From the NCBI GenBank assembly GCA_015680685.1, contig MNCI01016355.1, positions 224,711-288,710 of the forward strand: a DNA stretch of 64,000 nucleotides, written 5' to 3'. Each line of letters opens with the position of its first letter. Within the stretch, counting starts at the first letter, position 1. Below the pieces are notes generated by a model. The model saw only the letters and a list, made by a program, of their open reading frames with translations. It did not search any database and was not told the origin of the DNA. This document shows, one piece after another, positions 1 through 11,494 of this stretch. This stretch comes from Gnetum montanum. Its lineage: Eukaryota; Streptophyta; Gnetopsida; Gnetales; Gnetaceae. A program made the position numbers and the translations under genes.

Positions 1-1080
1 CATGTTTTGCTCCATTTTCTCTTTTTTGTGTTTTTTACTTTTGTGACTATGAGGTGAACTTGCTTTAAGTTCTATACATTGTGAGATGCCAACTACAAGA
101 TGCTTTCATTAGGTGGACTACATGGCATCTAATGGGCTTTGCCTTAGTACAACCATGTTGCATTTGTAGGATAGGTATTTCCTCCTCAAGATGAGTTGCA
201 TTACATCCACTTGGGCTTTGACTAGCCTACAAAAGCTCCCCATAGGACGAGTTGTGTTATGTTTGCTATGGGTTTTGTGATTAACACAAAGAGGGTGCCA
301 TGTGCATCAAAGAGGTTGCAAGCTTGGTGATGTAGAGGAAAGTAGGGAAATGTAAGGTAAAATGGATGAAGGTAAGTGGGCAATAACGAGGTAATAGGGA
401 TGTGCAATCTTGAGTGGTTTAGCTAGCCCAATTATGCACATCAAAGCAATGTGATGTCTTGCTGCTACAATGAGATGTGTCCCTACATGACCGCCTCTGG
501 GGCTTCATTCTACAAACACAACATAGAAAAAATAAGAAAACAACCACAAAAAATGAGATAAGAGCAAACTGCTGGCTATGAGGGTGTTGAAAGTGCCATG
601 AGTGCTAGATCAATTACAAGAGCTTGTAGCACTAGTGTAGGAAAACTAGTGTAAGTGCCAGAGTGAGAGAGCTACAAAAGCTCCAACAACCACACCAGAG
701 GCAAGTACTTAACCAATGGCAAGAGCCCAATAGAGTAGGTGAGATGGTCAGGGCCTTAATGCTACCACTACTCCAAAGGGTTGTATTAACTATGAAGGCT
801 CCAAAATAATGAAATACCCAAGGCCAGTAATGCTATCGATGTGGCCTAGGGCTAATACTGCTGGTAACTGTGGTAGGAGCTTTGAAAGGTCAGTAAAATT
901 CCCAAAGGTATTTTCGAAGGATCAGAAACATGTCAAGGGCAATGACGTTGCAAATGTTCTAGAGGCCTCTCTTGATGACATGAACTTCATTCTAGAACTG
1001 CAACACCCTACCTCACCCTACGCTTGAGGTGTGGGTAGATGACAGAGGATCGGAACTATTCGCATTTGCTTATTTGTAGA
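1..1080. other. Unassigned non-coding sequence beside a Tat-like element
   Basis: No convincing coding frame. The stretch lies beyond the 3' end of the minus-strand pol relic and its repeat array, so it is probably 3' untranslated retrotransposon DNA. A pyrimidine-rich run at about 14-45 is purine-rich on the minus strand and could be a worn polypurine tract, which would put the 3' LTR left of the window. The short plus-strand frame at 809-1027 has no recognisable motif. Confidence 0.35.
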
Positions 1081-1560
1081 ACTATGTGTTGAGCTTTGTG
1101 TTGAGATATGAACCTAGTTTAAGGTCCTGGTAGACCACATGTTGTGCTAGTTTAGGGTCCTAGCCAATCGTGCACCCAATTTCAGGTCCTAGTAGATCAT
1201 GATATGCTAGTTTATAGTTCTAGTAGACTACTGTGTGCTAGTTTAACATCATAGCAAATGGTGGATGTTATGCTAGTTTAACATCATGATGCAAGAACAA
1301 GCTATGCTAGTTTAAGCATCATGGTGGATGAATGCTGTGGATGCCAGTTTTGGTATCATGGCCCAAAGATAATCTATGCCAGTTTATAACTATAATAGAC
1401 TATTGTTATGTTATTTTAGCATCATAGCAAATGTGTTGTGCCAGTTTATAGTCATAGTGGACTATGTTATGGGTGCTATTTTTAGTGTTGTGACCCAAGG
1501 ATGATCTATGCCAATTTATAGTCATAGAAAACTCTTGCTTACCTTGCTTTATCATTGATG
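1081..1560 (-). repeat. Diverged tandem array just downstream of the pol stop
   Basis: About a dozen degenerate copies of a 35-50 base unit built on a core like GCCAGTTTAaGGTC followed by a GGAC-like block; later copies read GCTAGTTTAACATCAT. The array starts just past the pol stop (minus orientation). The same core follows the integrase of the second element at 61740-62105 and recurs at 5010-5200 and 10790-11165. Tandem repeats between pol and the 3' LTR are a known habit of Tat-lineage elements such as Ogre, which supports the lineage call. Confidence 0.75.
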
Positions 1561-1572
1561 AGGTGCTATGTA

Positions 1573-4500
1573 CTAGGCATAGTACAACTTTAGGTATGAG
1601 TGATTTACCAAATTGGAAAATTCATTGTCATCATGGTCAACAAGATTAAATGCTCCATTGCCATAAGCCTTGACAACCAAGAAAGGCCCTTCCTAGTTGT
1701 CTGAGAATTTGTCCATAAGTTCACTAATGGCCTTGAGGACCAAGTCCCCCTCCTTGATTAGGCATTGATGCTAATTGTGATGGTGCTTTTACATTGTGTT
1801 TGCTGGTACCACTTGATTTAACCAAGCATCTGCATGCGCTCCTCTATCAAGTTATGGTTGATGGTTCTTAACTCATCATTCTAAGCCTCATTTATGAATC
1901 TTGAGAGGATTACATGGAGTGACGAGACCTATAATTCAAGAGGCAAGATGGCTTCAAATCCATAAACCAAATTGTATTGCATCTTACCTATTGCAGTTCG
2001 TCATGTTCTATGGTAGGCCTAGAGTGTGTAGATCAATTGCTCATGCCATTGTCATTTGCCGCTACTAAGCATCTATTTTAAAAGATTGATGATGACTTTG
2101 TTTATGGCCTTTACTTGGCCATTTTCCTATGGGTATTAGGATGACAAAAAGGAATTTTTGATTCTAAGGCATTCACAAAAGGCCTTAGTCCTAACACTGC
2201 TAAACTATGGCCCATTGTCTGTAACTATGGTCATGGGTAAACCAAAATAAGACACTATGTTGTTAAGTATGAATTTGTAAACCTATTTCAATGTAGTTCT
2301 CCTAAGAAGAATAGCTTCAACCCACTTCATAAAATACTTTGTGGTAGTTATAATGAAACTATGCCTTGCGGAGGACATAGGAATTATTAGTCCTATGATG
2401 TCCAACCCCCAACGTTGGAATGGCCACGTGATCTGTGTTGTATGTAGCTCAATGAGTGGCACATGCATGAGATTTACATGCCATTGACATGTATCACATG
2501 TCTTAACCTTGGAAATGCAATCACACTCCATATAATGCTAATAGTAGCCTAAGCATCTAATCTTTGCCACCATCATCCTAGATTTCATGTGGCCTCTATA
2601 GAGTCCCTCATGGACTTGTTCGACAATCGTCTACACTTCACTGTCACTAACGCATGTCAGTAGTATGCCATCATAGGATCAATGACATAAAGTTCCATCA
2701 CCCATGATGACATACTACCATGACTTCCTTTGCACTACATCCTTTTGGACAATGGTTAGATGTTGCGAAGGTTAACCCTATAGAAGGTATGACTTAATAT
2801 TGTCATACCACTCTACTATGTGGGTCATGCTTATTGTGGCTATAGATGTAATGTTGGTTGTTTGTGTCATAAGCACAGTGTAATCTGCCACTATGGTGGG
2901 CAATGCACGAAACATTGTAGGTGCAATGCTTAAGGCTAATGTAGCTAATGCATTGAAAATGGACTTTTCATTGTGAGGGATATGTTGAACATTAGCAATT
3001 GCAAATTGCTTGAGTAGGTGCTTTGATAAGTCACAGTAAGGCTTCAAGTGTTGGGATTTGCAAGTGTAAACCTTTGTGACTTAGTTGATGACTAATTACG
3101 AGTCTCCTCAAATTTCTAGGTTTTATATTCCTAGGTCATGAGGTACTAAGATACCTCTTAGGAGACCCTCATACCCTACCACATTGTTAGTGCATAGAAA
3201 TGCAAGGTGATATGTGAAGGGTCAAATCTCCCTGAAGGGGAATGTGATTACGGNCAACATGCAATGTGATTACTCTCGTAAATGTTCATTGTAATGGCTC
3301 AAAGTACATTGCTCTTGTAGATAATGTTTACTTGGCTATGGAAAAGATAATGCCTTCACTTCTTAAGTGTGAAGACTAAGGTGAGGCAAGTCTTTTTCAC
3401 ATCCTTGTACTTTAGTTCGTAGGCCATTAATGCATGGCTTAGGTAGTACATGAGGACCTCTACACCATCATCTTACTTTTGACAAAGTAGAGAAGTGATG
3501 GACACGTCTGAGGTAGCAAGGTAGATGTAGAATGGTTTATCTCCTTGCAAAAAGTAGACCATTGGAAGTTGAGCCAGCTCTTGTTTAAGGTTGTTGAATA
3601 CCACTTAGCCATGAGCTATCCACTCAAAGTGGACTCCCTATTTGAGTAAGTGTTGCATTGGCTACAACTTGTCGGTTAACCATGTGATAAACCATCGTAT
3701 GAATTGAAATCTATCTTGTAACCCTCGTAACTCCTTAAGGTTGGCCGGTGGTGCTATGTTGATAATGGCCTTAATCTTATCAGGGTCTATGTGTATGCCT
3801 ACTTCAGATCCTATGAAACCTAGCATGAAACCTATCTTAATGTCAAAGACAAATTTCTTAGGATTTAGCCTAAGTTCATGCTTCAAACAATGTTTAAGCA
3901 TAAGGTCTAAGTCATCTACATAATTCTATGATGCCTTGGATTTAACCGCTATATCATCAATGTAATCATTAAGCAGACCTAACAAGTAATCACTAAAGAT
4001 GTACATCATGGCTCGTTAATAAGTCACTCCTACATTCATGAGTCCAAAGGGCATCATGGTGTAGCAAAACATACCAAAGGGGTCATGAAGGTAGTACTAA
4101 GCTAGTGCTCTAGGTTGATCCAAATCTGGTTGTACCCCGAGAACCCATCCATGAAGGATAACAAGGCATGACCAGTCGTAGTATCAACCAATTGGTCAAT
4201 ACTAGGTAATAGAAAATCATCTTTAATGGTTGCCTTGTTAAGGTCCCAAGAGTTTGTGCAAATGTGTATACTTCCATTTTTCTTAGGAATAATGATGATG
4301 TTAGAGACCCAGTCAGTGTAGTCAATGGACCAGATGAAACCAACTTTGTACAACTTAGTGATTTCATCATGAACTACCAATGCCACCCCAGACCTAACCT
4401 TGTGGGCTTTCTGCTTGACTAATTTCATGCTAAGATTGAGGATTATGTGGTGTTGCACTACGTGAGGATCTAGGCCTAGCATGTCTTCATAGGAACATGC

Positions 4501-4848
4501 AAATGCCTTGATGTTATTGTTAAGCACTTTTGTGATGTTTTGGGGATGTTCAAGCTCTAACAAAGAACTAAGTTTCAATGTTTTTACCTCACCACTAGAT
4601 GTTGCTACAAGGACTTCAATAAGGAGATCCTCAATGACATCACCTGCCTCTAGATTTAGAGCCTTGACTAGATAGTCTAGCCAATCTAGTAGTGCCTCTA
4701 TGGATGTTGTGTATGCATTATAGGCTACAAGCTCAAGGTCTAGGCATTGAGGATCGATGCATTACGTAAGATCACTATGTGGCCCAGTGAGGACCAAAGG
4801 CAAATGAAGATGCTCCTACATAGACATGTTGTAAATCCTGCAATAGTC
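1573..4848 (-). pseudogene. Tat-like Ty3/gypsy pol relic: RT, RNase H, second RNase H, integrase
   Basis: Minus strand, with many stops and frameshifts. In order: an RT N-terminal part at about 4580-4100 with conserved IIPKKNGSI, a PFGL block at about 4050, and the catalytic YIDD at 3953-3964. An RT thumb/RNase H remnant follows (3901-3662, LRGLQDRFQFIRWF). An archaeal-type RNase H C-terminus at 3047-2778 aligns residue by residue with the copy at 63.5 kb. Then come the integrase zinc finger (CDTCQ) and core start WPFQRWGLDIIG at 2531-2283. The integrase C-terminus (GPFLVVKAYGNGAFNL) ends in a stop at 1573. The second RNase H is diagnostic of the Tat lineage. Many stops are TAG where glutamine is expected. 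The copy cannot be functional. One ambiguous base lies at 3254. Confidence 0.9.
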
Positions 4849-5009
4849 CTGTAAAACAAACAAAAAATGTCAAGCTACACTTGTCTTAATGAGAGCAATA
4901 TGCACAGTTAAGAAAAACAATGTGATAAAATTTTCCCTAAGTATCTAAATATGATTATAAAAGTAAGGGATGTATGGGTCGATTTTAGGCCTCAACAAGC
5001 CATAGGATT

Positions 5010-5200
5010 GCCAGTTTAAGGTCTTAGTAGATTGTTGGATGTCTTGTAGTGAATGTTTGGGTACTAGTTTAACATCATAGTGAATGGATGAAATGATAAT
5101 TGAACATCATAGAAGATAGTTAGATGCTAGTTTAACGTCATAGCAGATGGGTGAATCACCAATTTAACATCATGGCAGATGGTAATATGCACTAAATTCA
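5010..5200. repeat. Short array of the GCCAGTTTA repeat
   Basis: Four or five diverged units of the same repeat as at 1081-1560, reading GCCAGTTTAAGGTC, then CTAGTTTAACATCATAG and similar. Here it lies upstream of RT (minus orientation), not downstream of integrase. It therefore marks either an element boundary or repeat spread inside the element. Confidence 0.6.
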
Positions 5201-5209
5201 TCATTGAGG

Positions 5210-6700
5210 TAAGGCTGGGCATGTTTGAAAAGCAAAATTGACCTAGGCACCAACTGGGCAATGAGAAAAATTCATAATTTTTCTAAGTCTAGAGTATGCT
5301 AGAAAAATCAAAAAAATTTCTAACTCTGGAGACTACAGTCATACTTGGCTATTCTTGACATTATTGAGTATAGTAATGGGTAGGTAAAAATTTAAGCGGT
5401 CCCTAGGGATATATAAGTGTATTTTACCCTTAGTGAATTTTGTCATTGCCAAAGGTAAAAACAAACTTTGTAGAGCATAGCGCAGCTATGAGGGCGTAGT
5501 CACCAACATGTTGCATCGAAGTGGACATTAGCACCTCGACTTGGCCAACATGGATGAGAGTAAGTGAGTCCTAGGATGCCTACCATGTGCATGTGTGGAG
5601 GAGAGGAGAGCTTTTCCGACTACCAGATACCCCTACCTATGCTCACCCCCTCTTTTGTGTTACTTTGTACCTCTTTTAATTTCATGCACTTAGGTTTTTT
5701 TGAGGGTATCGAGGTTTGGTAGCTTGTTGTGGTAGGAACCACTACCATCATGGTCATTATGGCCACACAATAGGGGAGGGCACATGCATGGTGTTTGTGG
5801 TTTGCAAATTTTTTGTTTATTTTTTCTTGTATCTTATGTGTTGCCTAGTAAGGGTTCACACTACATTGGCCATGGTAGGCTGCAGGCTCATGGAAATCTT
5901 ACTTTATTGTAAGCATGCCAGGTGAGAGGTTAGGTTTCCAGTGGTAGCCCTAGGGTTGCCACTTACATAGCCAAGGTGCAGTGGGCTACTATTGCAACAC
6001 TTCTGAATTTTTTTATAACCCTCTACCTACGCAGGGTAGGGATGAAGGCCTACAGCCATAATTTATTTTTCATTTTCATTTGTTATAACCATGGGGGAAA
6101 AGGCATAGATGAAAGCAATGGCTAGCATGGCTTATGGCAGTAAGCAGTCACAAAAAGGGTCATTTCTTGTTCTCTAATTTTTAAATTTTTTTAATGCGCA
6201 GGTAGGGGCCATGTATGTTGATAGTAGCTACGAGTGACTACTGCAGAGTAGGGATGGAGCAGAGTATTGGGTAGTGTTTATTATTATTATTTTCCATTCT
6301 TTTGTTGCTACATGTGGGAGGGAAGGGGCAACAACACCAGCAACGACCAGGGCAAGATACCATGGGATGGGGAAATGACAATAGGAACAAGGGTGTCGAT
6401 GTTTGGATAGTTAGTAGCCCCCTTTTTTCTTTTGAGATAAAATTTTGGATTTTTAGGATAGAAATTAAAAATTATGAAAATTCAAGGCTACACTCCTATA
6501 TTTTTTCTTGAAATTTTTGAAGTTTCTGGGGGCTATGGTCCCCAAGGAGCATAGCTGATAATTAGAAATTTTTCTACATTTTTGGACTATGCTCCCGAAG
6601 GTAGCCCAAAGTTAGAATTTTTTTGGGATTCCCTAGACTACACAGTTTGGAGTTAGAAAAAATTTAGGAAAATTTTCTTAAATTTAAAAAATGCCAATGA
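5210..6700. repeat. Non-coding LTR/UTR-like DNA with recurring GAGCATAG motifs
   Basis: No plausible gene. Recurrent blocks such as GGACTATGCTCCCGAAG followed by AGTTAGAATTTTT (5270-5350 and 6510-6660) resemble the array at 16.04-16.55 kb. A second loose repeat (CTACCTACGCAGGGTAGGG and relatives) occurs near 5630, 6025 and 6190-6250. It is probably a worn LTR or leader of the same family. I could not find matching LTR ends. Confidence 0.4.
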
Positions 6701-7149
6701 TGCTAAAAACTGTAAATTGAAACCAGACTACTAAAACATGCAAACTGAGATAATGCAAAACATGCACACATCCAAAACAGAATGTTAATGCTATGCTAAC
6801 ATGTTGTACCTTAATGAGTACCAGGTGCGTCAAATGTGTATGTTGATGTCTTATATCCATGGGACCCAAGGGGCCCTAGGATATATATTTTCTAAGTTAT
6901 GCTACATCACACTAATTTTTGCTAAGTGTAAGCTAATGTGTTTCTCTTTTTTCCTTTTGCCAAAATGCATCTATTACATACTAACATTGTGTTTCATTTG
7001 TGTGACCGCAGGGTGTTGCTAAAGCCAATCTTGGTGGTTGTGGAGTTGGTCAACATCCTTTGCTGCATGAGCAAGTCTATGCCTAAAATTCCTACCCTAA
7101 ATATGAAGTTGGGTATTAAGCAATATGGTCTCGGCCAGGGGCATTCGAG

Positions 7150-10100
7150 TTCCTGGCATTCCTGCTACAGTAATTCAATCTGACCATGTGGTCACACCTA
7201 GCAGCAAAGGCTATGGTCGCCATCACCAAGACATTACTGCCTGGGAACAACCAGGACATACTAAGGTTCATGTTTGATGAGCCCACAATCAATGATGATA
7301 GAGTAGGTGGTTTGAGGTAAGTCCCTAGGGGCTCTTGTCCTCTATCCAGGATTTGGAGGATGCTAGAGTTTTCTTATTAGAGCAGAAGTAACACCCTCTT
7401 CATTGCTCTATGTGTACAAATGATGTTTCAGAATCTACCTACCATTGTATACTGCGTAAGAGGGTAAGTGTTCCTATGATTTTATGTTATGTTTCTTACT
7501 ATTGGCCTATGCTAGATTTGCTAACTACTAAGTGCTTATGCTTTATGCTAGATTTAAAGTTGATGATCAAGGGCTCCACGATGACCTAAACGCTCTTGCC
7601 TTGACCCACACCACCCTAGAGATGCTCTCCTCTAGTATGAACTTTCGAGAAGCTGTGATCGAGCAAGTGGGAGAAGATTTAAAGAAATACTCCACCTGGT
7701 ACCTAAAGGCATTCAAGCAATGCAAGATCCTTGATTGGCTTAATGAGGAATGGGCTAGTAGCAAGCCCAACTTTGAGGAGCTAGTTGCACCACCATAATT
7801 GCCACACACACCGTTTGTTCCATGTAAGTGCTTATTGCTTGACTTTTAAGCTTGCTCATATGCACTCATTGGTTTGCCCTTGCATAATGCTAACATTAAT
7901 TTTCCCTATGTTATAGCGACAGCTACTTCAGGAGAGGTGACGATGATCACCATAGGTCACAACAAGGACACACTCATAATGAAGTATGGTGATGTAGAGG
8001 GGGCATAGCATTGGTTGTGCCATCGAACCTTAGAGGCGTTGACCAATCAACTCACATGTGTTGGGTTAATGAACATTTTCTTGGCCCTTAGCCTAAGCAT
8101 TCCAGTGGCCAAGATGGTCACCATTATAAACTCCTTTAGTAGCAATGCCCGCCGCTTCCCACCTACGTGCATGGAGTGAAGTTAGTCCTAGACCTCAGTG
8201 ATGCCTTCTTTGCTAACCTCTTTGGTGTCCCCTCTAAGGGCCTATTGGTTATTGATAAGGCTAGCAAAGAGGTGGACTGCAAAGAAGAGATCGAGGAGTG
8301 GCTAGGAACCACCCAATCTCATAAAGGCATCATGGTTAAAGACGTGTGTGCATGTTGTCCAAGAGCTCTACCCTCTTTTTGTGCTCATGCCTTTCCAAAG
8401 TTTCTCTCCAAGGAAAAATCCTTGGGGTGGAGCAGACATGGGTGATGAAGGAGGTATTAGAGGAGGACACAAGGTTTAACTGGGCCTCCTTTCTCATCAT
8501 CAAACTACAAGCCAAGATCACCAGACTTCGCTACAACCTCTAAGCAAGGTCTCACATGCACTTCATGTTCCTCATAGCATATTTGCAAAGGTTCACAAAG
8601 TTCCTAGTGGTCTATGATAGGGGGCACTGTGTAGTGTAGAATTGTGAGTAGCTGTTCAAGCCTTGGATCAAACACTTGTTCACCACCACTTGCATGCAAG
8701 ACCCCCCTAAAGGGATCGATGAGTCATATTCAATTACAACCAAAGGCCATCTTGGAAGGTTACGACCATACTATTCCTATGATAATGTAGGTGAGTGTTC
8801 CCGATGTAAACAAGGGCAACTATTACACTGTAGAGATGGTGGGACCTTCCAAGAAAAATATCAAGATGCCACACCCAACAGAGGAGACTGCCCCTACAGT
8901 TGGATAGGCTAACACCAAGAATATCTATCTCAAGATACCCACTTTGTGCACAAATGTTGCAAGTTAGTTCATGTGTAGATGCATTTGTTTCTAAATTTTA
9001 TATGTTTATAATTTTATGTTTTCTTGCTACATTATGCTAATGTTATTATGTTATATTTTTGAGTTAGGTGGGAGGGCTGCCAAAGCAGTGGTAGCGATAG
9101 TAACAAAGACAATCCCTCCTCAAGATGAGGAGGAGGAGGCACCCAGGGAGGAGCTACACGAGGCCACGGAGACCTTTTAGTAGTTTGATGTAGAGGGGCT
9201 ATTCCACCTTGACAAGGGTGATTTTGCTAGCCTCTTTAATCATGTGTAGCTAGGAAATCCCCTCACACTCACTCCTTAAGGCTTTCTTGGTAAGCACTTT
9301 ATGTTGCCATCTTCTTTGCTCTTTTGCTCTTGCATCTTTGGCTCTTTAGTTGTTGCTAAACATTGCATCATGTTGGGTTATAGACTTGGATGTTCCTACC
9401 AGTGATCCACCACCCATGGTTACCCACTACATGAAACTGTGTGTTGAGACACTAAATAAATTCACCTTCATGGAAGGCATAGTTAAGGACATGGTGGACC
9501 ACATATAGTAGGTGGATCTCGAGCTTAGTATGCATGTTATTTTGCTTACGTTGCTTTACCAATTTTATACTTAGTTTGTGGCTAATGTTGATTTTCTTGT
9601 TACATGCTAAGAGGTTCTAAGCTTTGCTAAGATCTGAACTGAGTGGCCAAAGTGAATGTTGTTCCTGAGTATCCCCCTGAAGTTGAGTAAGTACCTCACT
9701 GTGCGTCAGAGGTAGCTAGCAAGTGCACGCTTTCCAGTGAAAAATCATTATGAAGCTGCAAGTACTTGAATAAGCACCTGTGGAAACATGTGCATGAGCT
9801 TTAGGAGACAGTGGTGAGCCAAAACAAGAAGATTAGGGACCTTTAGGCCTGATATGATTTCTTGGCGACTCAAGCAAGGGGAGATAGTACCTACCAGATC
9901 ACAAAGATTGACAATGCCAAGTACTAGTTGACAATCTAGGGCAAGAATGAGGCTACTCAGGAGGTCATTGAGCAGAAGCTACAGATGGACTTACTTACCT
10001 AGAAGGGTTAGGAGTGGAAGAGCTTTAGTGCTAAGGTGTGCAAGTGGAGGCACACGCAAAAAGATCACAAGCGCCACTACAAGTGTGAGCGAGATGCATA

Positions 10101-10690
10101 TCTATAGCAACTCAAAGAGGAGTCTATCAAAGTTCACTTCCTTAAGTTGTTTGTTGAGGTGATTGGTGAGAGTTGAGCTTTCAAGATATTCGGTTGCCAC
10201 ATAGTGGTTAGTGATTCTTCTAAGAAAAAGATTGCCATGCCTTTAGGGAAGACTTCATCTTCCACCTTTTCTATTCAATCTCTTGCATGGATTGCCATGG
10301 ATGAAGACAAGACCCTTACAGGTGTTAACATCAGCCAAGAGGATTAAATGCCACTATCAGAGGTTGAGATCCTCCAACACTTGGAGGAGGGCCTTGATAG
10401 AATACCTCCAAGAATGGTCGATGCAGGACCCTCTCAGGTTAGTTTGTTTATGTTTTTATACCTTTTTCTATTAGTTGTATATCATACACTTGCTTATGAT
10501 TTTCTATTTTGATGTTGTTGTTGTTGATAGGTACTAAATGATGCTGCAAGCCCCAGTAGCATGGCAAAGGAAGAGGAGCCTCCACCCCCACCTAGTGTCA
10601 CTAGTTAAGAAAACCTTGACGTAGCCTTGCCATTGGGCATTTTTGAATTTTTGTGCATTTTTTTATATGAATAAAGGATGTGATGGATTA
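7150..10690 (+). pseudogene. Intron-bearing plus-strand accessory pseudogene, N-terminal domain plus coiled coil
   Basis: A plus-strand gene relic opposite to the surrounding gag/pol. Exon-like coding blocks are separated by short plant-type introns: about 7824-7917 (GTAAGTGC...TTATAG), 8949-9066, 9281-9381 (GTAAGCAC...TTATAG) and 10439-10531 (GTTAGTTT...GATAG). An AATAAA lies at about 10670. Exons at 7532-7798 and 7918-8445 encode a helical domain including GVKLVLDLSDAFFANLFGVP. It resembles the FRGRKIRITESAIVSCLGT domain at 57.0-57.2 kb, and perhaps the loosely defined plant transposon-associated domain. Exons near 9740-10190 are rich in K, E and Q and look coiled-coil. The tail is polar and proline-rich (PPPPPSV). 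Most stops are TAG at likely CAG codons. The function is unknown. It is either a captured gene or an antisense accessory gene of the element. Confidence 0.5.
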
Positions 10691-10789
10691 TATATTTTTT
10701 ATGAAATGGTGTAGAAATTTTATCATGCGGAGTGTATGATGAGTAGACTTTTGCATGTATTTGCTATGTGTTGCACAAATGATTCAATA

Positions 10790-11165
10790 GATAATGTGAT
10801 TGCTATTTTTAGGTCATTTCAAGCCACATGTGTGGATAATGCTTTGATAGTTTTAGGCCATTCTCGACCTCAATGATAAGGGAGATTTGATTGCTAGTCT
10901 TAGGCCATGGTAGGCCATGCACTAGTTTAAGGCCTCTTTGGGCTATGTAATGCAAGAGAGATTACTAGTTTTAGGCCATGGTGGGCTACATAGTAGTTTA
11001 AGGTCATTTTGGACCATAAATTGCCAATTTAAGGCCATGGTGGATCATGCATTACCAATTTAAGGTCATAGTGGACCATGCTTAGTAGTTTTGGGTCATT
11101 CTAGGCCATGCAATAAAGGAATAAAAGATTGTTGGCTTTAGGGCTTAGTGGGCCATGATGTTTTG
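10790..11165. repeat. Third array of the GCCAGTTTA-type repeat
   Basis: About ten units with a core like TAGTTTaaGGCCATGGTGGGC, spaced 30-60 bases. It is the same family as the arrays at 1.1, 5.0 and 61.8 kb. It sits just beyond the poly(A)-like end of the plus-strand accessory pseudogene and beyond the protease end of the minus-strand gag-protease. Confidence 0.65.
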
Positions 11166-11494
11166 GAATCTTTGAACCTAATGATTTTTATGTGTTTTGC
11201 TATCTTTTAAATGTAAACTAATTGCCAAAAGGTAATTAAGAGGAAGTGTAAACTTAGTGAAAATGCACAAGTAGAAGAAATGAACACACATAAAATAAAC
11301 AATGCAAAAAATGCTAACAACTAAGCTGATGTAAAATGCAATTAAAATGCAACCAAGCAAAGTGTGCAAAAGTGGGGTAGGTAGTGACCTAGCACCTATT
11401 GGACCAAGGAAATGCCTTAACTGCATAGTTGTTTCCTAATCTGATGTGGGTTATGAGGCACGTAGGGCTTGGAGGGTACAATATAGTACTCACC

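Larger units (their letters stand above)
4849..11493 (-). other. Candidate intron between protease and RT of the Tat-like element
   Basis: Reading the minus strand, protease-frame coding ends at a strong donor (GGTGAGTAC, GT at 11493-11492). The next convincing pol coding begins just after a strong acceptor, TTTTTTGTTTGTTTTACAG, whose AG ends at 4849. Ogre elements of this lineage are known to splice an intron between protease and RT. Against it: the exon phases do not match by direct reading (a later indel is needed), and 6.6 kb is long. It could equally be a nested insertion or two adjacent broken elements. Confidence 0.3.

Noticed and set aside
809-1027. 72-codon plus frame
   Set aside because: No motif; lies in 3' untranslated retrotransposon-like DNA.
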